Shown here: positions 55,861 to 64,000 of the stretch, piece by piece
How the letters are laid out: the number at the start of each line of letters is the position of its first letter
How positions within the stretch are numbered: position 1 is the first letter of the stretch
Assembly (NCBI RefSeq): GCF_020283565.1
Contig: NC_060061.1
Span: forward strand, 44,553,362 to 44,617,361
Length of the DNA: 64,000 nucleotides
Origin: Trifolium pratense
Lineage: Eukaryota > Streptophyta > Magnoliopsida > Fabales > Fabaceae
Direction: 5' to 3'
Made by a program: the position numbers and the translations under genes
The notes under the pieces: generated by a model
The model's database searches: none
The model's input: only the letters and a program-made list of their open reading frames with translations
Told to the model about the DNA's origin: nothing

Positions 55861-58800
55861 TTATTAATTTTATGCGGATTTCTATATGTTATTTATTTTA
55901 TTTTTTTTTAAGGTAAAGAAACGTTTTAAATTGAGTAAGCAAAACAAAATTAATACTGCATATATTAATTAGCCTATATAGTAGATTGTATAGGATTTAT
56001 CGATGCCCAGTTAATTGATATGTATCTTCTTTTTTCCTTCAAAAAAATATGTATCTTCTTTTCATATATTGTAGAATATAGTTCGTTTTCAATTTTTGTT
56101 CTGTTGAAAATCATGAAGTTCAATTTGTGGAATATAGTGTTTATTTTTTTAAGGTAAAGAAACATTTTAAATTGAGTAAGTAAAAGAAAATTAATAACGC
56201 ATATATTAATTCGCCTATATAGTAGATTGTATAGGATTTATCGATGCCCAGTTAATTGATTTTTGTTTAATAAAAAAATTGAATTTGTATAAAATGAGGT
56301 AATTTGAATTTGGGTTACATACAAAAAATTGGAGTTTTAGATAAAAAAAAAATTTTGTGGGAGAAGTAACAAATAAAGTGGAGTTTTATGGTTATAATTG
56401 GGTATTTAACTCATATTGGTTCCAAAAATATAACAAATTAATTCATATGGCTTAGTAGTAAATATAATAAGAAGTGTAACTAAAAGGTTAAAGGCTCAAA
56501 TCCTGCTGAGAAATGTTAGAAATGTTTTAGCATTTTTCTACTAACTTTTTTTAATAAAGACACAAAGTACCCTTGAAAATGATTATGTGTCAAAAAATGA
56601 AATAGGGGCAAATTGGTGATTTCTTCTTTTAATGTATTGTAGATGGTTCCAAAAATATAACAAATTAATTCATATGGCTTAGTGATAAATATAATAAGAA
56701 GTGTAACTAAAAGGTTAAGGGCTCAAATCCTGCTGAGAAATGTTAGAAATTTAGCATTTTTCTACTAACTTTTTTCAATAAAGACACAAAATACCCTTGA
56801 AAATGATTATGTGTCAAAAAATGAAATAGGGGCAAATTGGTGATTTCATATGTATCTTCTTTTAATATGTTGTAGATATATTGTAGATGGTTCCAAAAAT
56901 ATAACAAATCAATTCATATGGCTTAGTGGTAAATATAATAAGGAGTGTAACTAAAAGGTTAAGGGCTCAAATCCTGCTGAGAAATGTTAGAAATTTAGCA
57001 TTTTTCTACTAACTTTTTTTAATAAAGACACAAAATACCCTTGAAAATGATTATGTGTAAAAAAATGAAATAGGGGCAAATTGGAGATTTCATATGTATC
57101 TTCTTTTATTTTTCTACTAACTTTTTTTAATAAAGACACAAAATACCCTTGAAAATGATTATGTGTCAAAAAATGATATAGGGGCAAATTGGTGATTTCA
57201 TATGTATCTTCTTTTAATATATTGTAGATTGTAGATGGTTCCAAAAATATAACAAATCAATTCATATGGCTTAGTGGTAAATATAATAAGGAGTGTAACT
57301 AAAAGGTTAAGGGCTCAAATCATGCTGAGAAATGTTAGAAATTTTTTAGCATTTTTCTACTAACTTTTTTTAATAAAGACTCAAAATACCATTGAAAATG
57401 ATTATGTGTCAAAAAATGAAATAGGGGCAAATTGGTCATTTCATATGTATCTTCTTTTAATATATTGTAGATTGTATAGGATTTATCGATGCCCAGTTAA
57501 TTGATATGTATCTTCTTTTTTCCTTCAAAAAAATATGTATCTTCTTTTCATATATTGTAGATGTGTCATTATATTAATTCGCCTATATAGTAGATTGTAT
57601 AGGATTTATCGATGCCCAGTTAATTGATTTTTGTTTAATAAAAAAATTGAATTTGTATAAAATGAGGTAATTTGAATTTGGGTTACATACAAAAAATTGG
57701 AGTTTTAGATAAAAAAAAAAATTGTGGGAGAAGTAATAAATAAAGTGGAGTTTTATGGTTATAATTGGGTATTTAACTCATATTGGTTCCAAAAATATAA
57801 CAAATTAATTCATATGGCTTAGTAGTAAATATAATAAGAAGTGTAACTAAAAGGTTAAAGGCTCAAATCTTGCTGAGAAATGTTAGAAATGTTTTAGCAT
57901 TTTTCTACTAACTTTTTTTAATAAAGACACAAAATACCCTTGAAAACGATTATGTGTCAAAAAATGAAATAGGGGCAAATTGGTGATTTCTTCTTTTAAT
58001 GTATTGTAGATGGTTCCAAAAATATAACAAATTAATTCATATGGCTTAGTGATAAATATAATAAGAAGTGTAACTAAAAGGTTAAGGGCTCAAATCCTGC
58101 TGAGAAATGTTAGAAATTTTTTAGCATTTTTCTACTAACTTTTTTCAATAAAGACACAAAATACCCTTGAAAATGATTATGTGTCAAAAAATGAAATAGG
58201 GGCAAATTGGTGATTTCATATGTATCTTCTTTTAATATGTTGTAGATGTATAGGATTTATCGATGCCCAGTTAATTGATTTTTGTTTAATAAAAAAATTG
58301 AATTTGTATAAAATGAGGTAATTTGAATTTGGGTTACATACAAAAAATTGGAGTTTTAGATAAAAAAAAAATTGTGGGAGAAGTAATAAATAAAGTGGAG
58401 TTTTATGGTTATAATTGGGTATTTAACTCATATTGGTTCCAAAAATATAACAAATTAATTCATATGGCTTAGTAGTAAATATAATAAGAAGTGTAACTAA
58501 AAGGTTAAAGGCTCAAATCTTGCTGAGAAATGTTAGAAATGTTTTAGCATTTTTCTACTAACTTTTTTTAATAAAGACACAAAATACCCTTGAAAATGAT
58601 TATGTGTCAAAAAATGAAATAGGGGCAAATTGGTGATTTCTTCTTTTAATGTATTGTAGATGGTTCCAAAAATATAACAAATTAATTCATATGGCTTAGT
58701 GATAAATATAATAAGAAGTGTAACTAAAAGGTTAAGGGCTCAAATCCTGCTGAGAAATGTTAGAAATTTTTTAGCATTTTTCTACTAACTTTTTTCAATA

Positions 58801-61800
58801 AAGACACAAAATACCCTTGAAAATGATTATGTGTCAAAAAATGAAATAGGGGCAAATTGGTGATTTCATATGTATCTTCTTTTAATATGTTGTAGATGTG
58901 TCAAAAAATGAAATAGGGCAAATTGGTGATTTCATATGTATCTTCTTTTAATATGTTGTAGATATATTGTAGATGGTTCCAAAAATATAACAAATTAATT
59001 CATATGGCTTAGTAGTAAATATAATAAGAAGTGTAACTAAAAGGTTAAAGGCTCAAATCCTGCTGAGAAATGTTAGAAATGTTTTAGCATTTTTCTACTA
59101 ACTTTTTTTAATAAAGACACAAAATACCCTTGAAAATGATTATGTGTCAAAAAATGAAATAGGGGCAAATTGGTGATTTCTTCTTTTAATGTATTGTAGA
59201 TGGTTCCAAAAATATAACAAATTAATTCATATGGCTTAGTGATAAATATAATAAGAAGTGTAACTAAAAGGTTAAGGGCTCAAATCCTGCTGAGAAATGT
59301 TAGAAATTTTTTAGCATTTTTCTACTAACTTTTTTCAATAAAGACACAAAATACCCTTGAAAATGATTATGTGTCAAAAAATGAAATAGGGGCAAATTGG
59401 TGATTTCATATGTATCTTCTTTTAATATGTTGTAGATGTGTCAAAAAATGAAATAGGGGCAAATTGGTGATTTCATGTGTATCTTCTTTTAATATGTTGT
59501 AGATATATTGTAGATGGTTCCAAAAATATAACAAATCAATTCATATGGCTTAGTGGTAAATATAATAAGGAGTGTAACTAAAAGGTTAAGGGCTCAAATC
59601 CTGTTGAGAAATGTTAGAAATTTTTTAGCATTTTTCTACTAACTTTTTTTAATAAAGACACAAAATACTCTTGAAAATGATTATGTGTCAAAAAATGAAA
59701 TAGGGGCAAATTGGTGATTTCATATGTATCTTCTTTTAATATATTGTAGATTGTAGATGGTTCCAAAAATATAACAAATTAATTCATATGGCTTAGTGAT
59801 AAATATAATAAGGAGTGTAACTAAAAGGTTAAGGGCTCAAATCCTGCTGAGAAATGTTAGAAATTTTTTAGCATTTTTCTACTAACTTTTTTTAATAAAG
59901 ACTCAAAATACCATTGAAAATGATTATGTGTCAAAAAATGAAATAGGGGCAAATTGGTCATCTCATATGTATCTTCTTTTAATATATTGTAGATTGTATA
60001 GGATTTATCGATGCCCAGTTAATTGATATGTATCTTCTTTTTTCCTTCAAAAAAATATGTATCTTCTTTTCATATATTGTAGATGTGTCATTATATTAAT
60101 TCGCCTATATAGTAGATTGTATAGGATTTATCGATGCCCAGTTAATTGATTTTTGTTTAATAAAAAAATTGAATTTGTATAAAATGAGGTAATTTGAATT
60201 TGGGTTACATACAAAAAATTGGAGTTTTAGATAAAAAAAAAAATTGTGGGAGAAGTAATAAATAAAGTGGAGTTTTATGGTTATAATTGGGTATTTAACT
60301 CATATTGGTTCCAAAAATATAACAAATTAATTCATATGGCTTAGTAGTAAATATAATAAGAAGTGTAACTAAAAGGTTAACGGCTCAAATCTTGCTGAGA
60401 AATGTTAGAAATGTTTTAGCATTTTTCTACTAACTTTTTTTAATAAAGACACAAAATACCCTTGAAAATGATTATGTGTCAAAAAATGAAATAGGGGCAA
60501 ATTGGTGATTTCTTCTTTTAATGTATTGTAGATGGTTCCAAAAATATAACAAATTAATTCATATGGCTTAGTGATAAATATAATAAGAAGTGTAACTAAA
60601 AGGTTAAGGGCTCAAATCCTGCTGAGAAATGTTAGAAATTTTTTAGCATTTTTCTACTAACTTTTTTCAATAAAGACACAAAATACCCTTGAAAATGATT
60701 ATGTGTCAAAAAATGAAATAGGGGCAAATTGGTGATTTCATATGTATCTTCTTTTAATATGTTGTAGATGTGTCAAAAAATGAAATAGGGCAAATTGGTG
60801 ATTTCATATGTATCTTCTTTTAATATGTTGTAGATATATTGTAGATGGTTCCAAAAATATAACAAATTAATTCATATGGCTTAGTAGTAAATATAATAAG
60901 AAGTGTAACTAAAAGGTTAAAGGCTCAAATCCTGCTGAGAAATGTTAGAAATGTTTTAGCATTTTTCTACTAACTTTTTTTAATAAAGACACAAAATACC
61001 CTTGAAAATGATTATGTGTCAAAAAATGAAATAGGGGCAAATTGGTGATTTCTTCTTTTAATGTATTGTAGATGGTTCCAAAAATATAACAAATTAATTC
61101 ATATGGCTTAGTGATAAATATAATAAGAAGTGTAACTAAAAGGTTAAGGGCTCAAATCCTGCTGAGAAATGTTAGAAATTTTTTAGCATTTTTCTACTAA
61201 CTTTTTTCAATAAAGACACAAAATACCCTTGAAAATGATTATGTGTCAAAAAATGAAATAGGGGCAAATTGGTGATTTCATATGTATCTTCTTTTAATAT
61301 GTTGTAGATGTGTCAAAAAATGAAATAGGGGCAAATTGGTGATTTCATGTGTATCTTCTTTTAATATGTTGTAGATATATTGTAGATGGTTCCAAAAATA
61401 TAACAAATCAATTCATATGGCTTAGTGGTAAATATAATAAGGAGTGTAACTAAAAGGTTAAGGGCTCAAATCCTGCTGAGAAATGTTAGAAATTTTTTAG
61501 CATTTTTCTACTAACTTTTTTTAATAAAGACACAAAATACCCTTGAAAATGATTATGTGTCAAAAAATGAAATAGGGGCAAATTGGTGATTTCATATGTA
61601 TCTTCTTTTAATATATTGTAGATTTTTAGCATTTTTCTACTAACTTTTTTTAATAAAGACTCAAAATACCATTGAAAATGATTATGTGTCAAAAAATGAA
61701 ATAGGGGCAAATTGGTCATCTCATATGTATCTTCTTTTAATATATTGTAGATTGTATAGGATTTATCGATGCCCAGTTAATTGATATGTATCTTCTTTTT

Positions 61801-63850
61801 TCCTTCAAAAAAATATGTATCTTCTTTTCATATATTGTAGATGTGTCATTATATTAATTCGCCTATATAGTAGATTGTATAGGATTTATCGATGCCCAGT
61901 TAATTGATTTTTGTTTAATAAAAAAATTGAATTTGTATAAAATGAGGTAATTTGAATTTGGGTTACATACAAAAAATTGGAGTTTTAGATAAAAAAAAAA
62001 ATTGTGGGAGAAGTAATAAATAAAGTGGAGTTTTATGGTTATAATTGGGTATTTAACTCATATTGGTTCCAAAAATATAACAAATTAATTCATATGGCTT
62101 AGTAGTAAATATAATAAGAAGTGTAACTAAAAGGTTAACGGCTCAAATCTTGCTGAGAAATGTTAGAAATGTTTTAGCATTTTTCTACTAACTTTTTTTA
62201 ATAAAGACACAAAATACCCTTGAAAATGATTATGTGTCAAAAAATGAAATAGGGGCAAATTGGTGATTTCTTCTTTTAATGTATTGTAGATGGTTCCAAA
62301 AATATAACAAATTAATTCATATGGCTTAGTGATAAATATAATAAGAAGTGTAACTAAAAGGTTAAGGGCTCAAATCCTGCTGAGAAATGTTAGAAATTTT
62401 TTAGCATTTTTCTACTAACTTTTTTCAATAAAGACACAAAATACCCTTGAAAATGATTATGTGTCAAAAAATGAAATAGGGGCAAATTGGTGATTTCATA
62501 TGTATCTTCTTTTAATATGTTGTAGATGTGTCAAAAAATGAAATAGGGCAAATTGGTGATTTCATATGTATCTTCTTTTAATATGTTGTAGATATATTGT
62601 AGATGGTTCCAAAAATATAACAAATTAATTCATATGGCTTAGTAGTAAATATAATAAGAAGTGTAACTAAAAGGTTAAAGGCTCAAATCCTGCTGAGAAA
62701 TGTTAGAAATGTTTTAGCATTTTTCTACTAACTTTTTTTAATAAAGACACAAAATACCCTTGAAAATGATTATGTGTCAAAAAATGAAATAGGGGCAAAT
62801 TGGTGATTTCTTCTTTTAATGTATTGTAGATGGTTCCAAAAATATAACAAATTAATTCATATGGCTTAGTGATAAATATAATAAGAAGTGTAACTAAAAG
62901 GTTAAGGGCTCAAATCCTGCTGAGAAATGTTAGAAATTTTTTAGCATTTTTCTACTAACTTTTTTCAATAAAGACACAAAATACCCTTGAAAATGATTAT
63001 GTGTCAAAAAATGAAATAGGGGCAAATTGGTGATTTCATATGTATCTTCTTTTAATATGTTGTAGATGTGTCAAAAAATGAAATAGGGGCAAATTGGTGA
63101 TTTCATGTGTATCTTCTTTTAATATGTTGTAGATATATTGTAGATGGTTCCAAAAATATAACAAATCAATTCATATGGCTTAGTGGTAAATATAATAAGG
63201 AGTGTAACTAAAAGGTTAAGGGCTCAAATCCTGCTGAGAAATGTTAGAAATTTTTTAGCATTTTTCTACTAACTTTTTTTAATAAAGACACAAAATACCC
63301 TTGAAAATGATTATGTGTCAAAAAATGAAATAGGGGCAAATTGGTGATTTCATATGTATCTTCTTTTAATATATTGTAGATTGTAGATGGTTCCAAAAAT
63401 ATAACAAATTAATTCATATGGCTTAGTGGTAAATATAATAAGGAGTGTAACTAAAAGGTTAAGGGCTCAAATCCTGCTGAGAAATGTTAGAAATTTTTTA
63501 GTATTTTTCTACTAACTTTTTTTAATAAAGACACAAAATACCCTTGTAAATTATTATGTGTCAAAAAATGAAATAGGGGCAAATTGGTGATTTCATATGT
63601 ATCTTCTTTTAATATATTGTAGATATAACAAATTAATTCATATGGCTTAGTGGTAAATATAATAAGGAGTGTAACTAAAAGGTTAAGGGCTCAAATCCTG
63701 CTGAGAAATGTTAGAAATTTTTTAGTATTTTTCTACTAACTTTTTTTAATAAAGACACAAAATACCCTTGTAAATTATTATGTGTCAAAAAATAAAATAG
63801 GGGCAAATTGGTGATTTCATATGTATCTTCTTTTAATATATTGTAGATAC
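55861..63850. repeat. Tandem array with higher-order repeats and tRNA-like cassettes
   Basis: 'ggttccaaaaatataac' begins 23 units at 56418, 56645, 56889, 57237, 57785, 58013, 58436, 58664, 58976, 59204, 59517, 59758, 60307, 60534, 60846, 61074, 61387, 62065, 62292, 62604, 62832, 63149 and 63387, with a truncated 24th near 63624. Spacings of 228, 312, 228 and 313 followed by a long unit repeat in order. This gives higher-order repeats of about 1.87 kb (58436-60306) and 1.76 kb (60307-62064), and a third cut short. Each unit has TGGCTTAGTGGT, then GGGCTCAAATCC 44 nt later, then T4-T6 about 31 nt on. Open frames in the array are artefacts of the repeat. Confidence 0.93.
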
Positions 63851-63961
63851 GATATAATACTAATCTAATTAGATACAATACTTATTGGCTATATAAACCT
63901 TATGGTGTTATATGATGTAATCAACAATTTACCTAATTACTCTTTTCGGTCTTAAATATAA

Positions 63962-64000
63962 CTAGTCGCTGGTCCGTGCGTTGCACGGGTTCGGCGGAAC
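63962..64000 (-). mobile_element. Helitron-type 3' terminus, minus strand (right)
   Basis: Minus-strand reading: hairpin CCGTGC-AAC-GCACGG (63974-63988), then 'accagcga' and CTAG (63962-63965) before T. Same architecture as at 54062. The body continues beyond the window. Confidence 0.78.

Noticed and set aside
56987..61719. Open frames with LPLFHFLTHNHFQGYF repeats
   Set aside because: They come from the tandem unit read on the minus strand. They include stops in most units and show no codon conservation.
55861..63850. CRISPR-like array
   Set aside because: Units are 228-313 bp and fully repetitive with no variable spacers. This is plant satellite or transposon DNA.

Overview
The window is nuclear DNA of a legume, almost certainly a galegoid (IRLC) papilionoid such as clover or medic. 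The main evidence is three two-exon genes for nodule-specific cysteine-rich (NCR) peptides, a family of that clade. Plant-type NB-LRR genes, a DUF247 gene, a plant nucleoredoxin and legume-type SINEs, MITEs and Helitron ends agree. A run of exactly 500 N (49729-50228) marks it as draft assembly. Species is inferred, not proven.

Layout. 0-7.3 kb: the 3' part of a very large fused SF1 helicase gene (Sen1-like plus UvrD-like helicase plus helical-repeat tail, TRANK1-like), with several frame breaks. 7.3-11.6 kb: retroelement debris, a Stowaway-type MITE and an intact tRNA-Leu(AAG). 12.6-20.5 kb: three tandemly duplicated NCR genes on the minus strand, each with a copied promoter block, separated by SINEs, a LINE piece and a MITE. 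20.7-33.4 kb: a minus-strand cluster of CNL resistance-type genes, with two long open genes (25566-28907 and 29956-33435), one gutted copy and one fragment. 33.5-46.6 kb: the decayed remainder of that cluster. It holds orphan CNL 5' leaders, orphan LRR ends and a CNL pseudogene split by a 1-kb Pack-MULE-like element, with a DUF247 gene in the middle. 48.0-50.7 kb: a nucleoredoxin with two frame breaks, running into the gap, then a lone first exon of a terpene synthase. 50.8-54.0 kb: MITEs, two of them hAT-like with good target-site duplications. 54.06-64 kb: two Helitron-type 3' ends bracketing degenerate AT-rich repeats and an ~8-kb tandem array with higher-order periodicity.

The genes do not form a pathway. 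The common theme is local duplication and decay: NCR genes (symbiosis effectors) and CNL genes (immune receptors) each expand in tandem on the minus strand and are then cut up by transposons. The most unusual signal is a tRNA-like cassette (A box, about 43 nt, B box, then a T-run). It recurs about 24 times in the terminal tandem array and once inside each of two otherwise unrelated hAT-like MITEs. These could be tRNA-sized pol III units spread by DNA transposons. This is inference from sequence alone.
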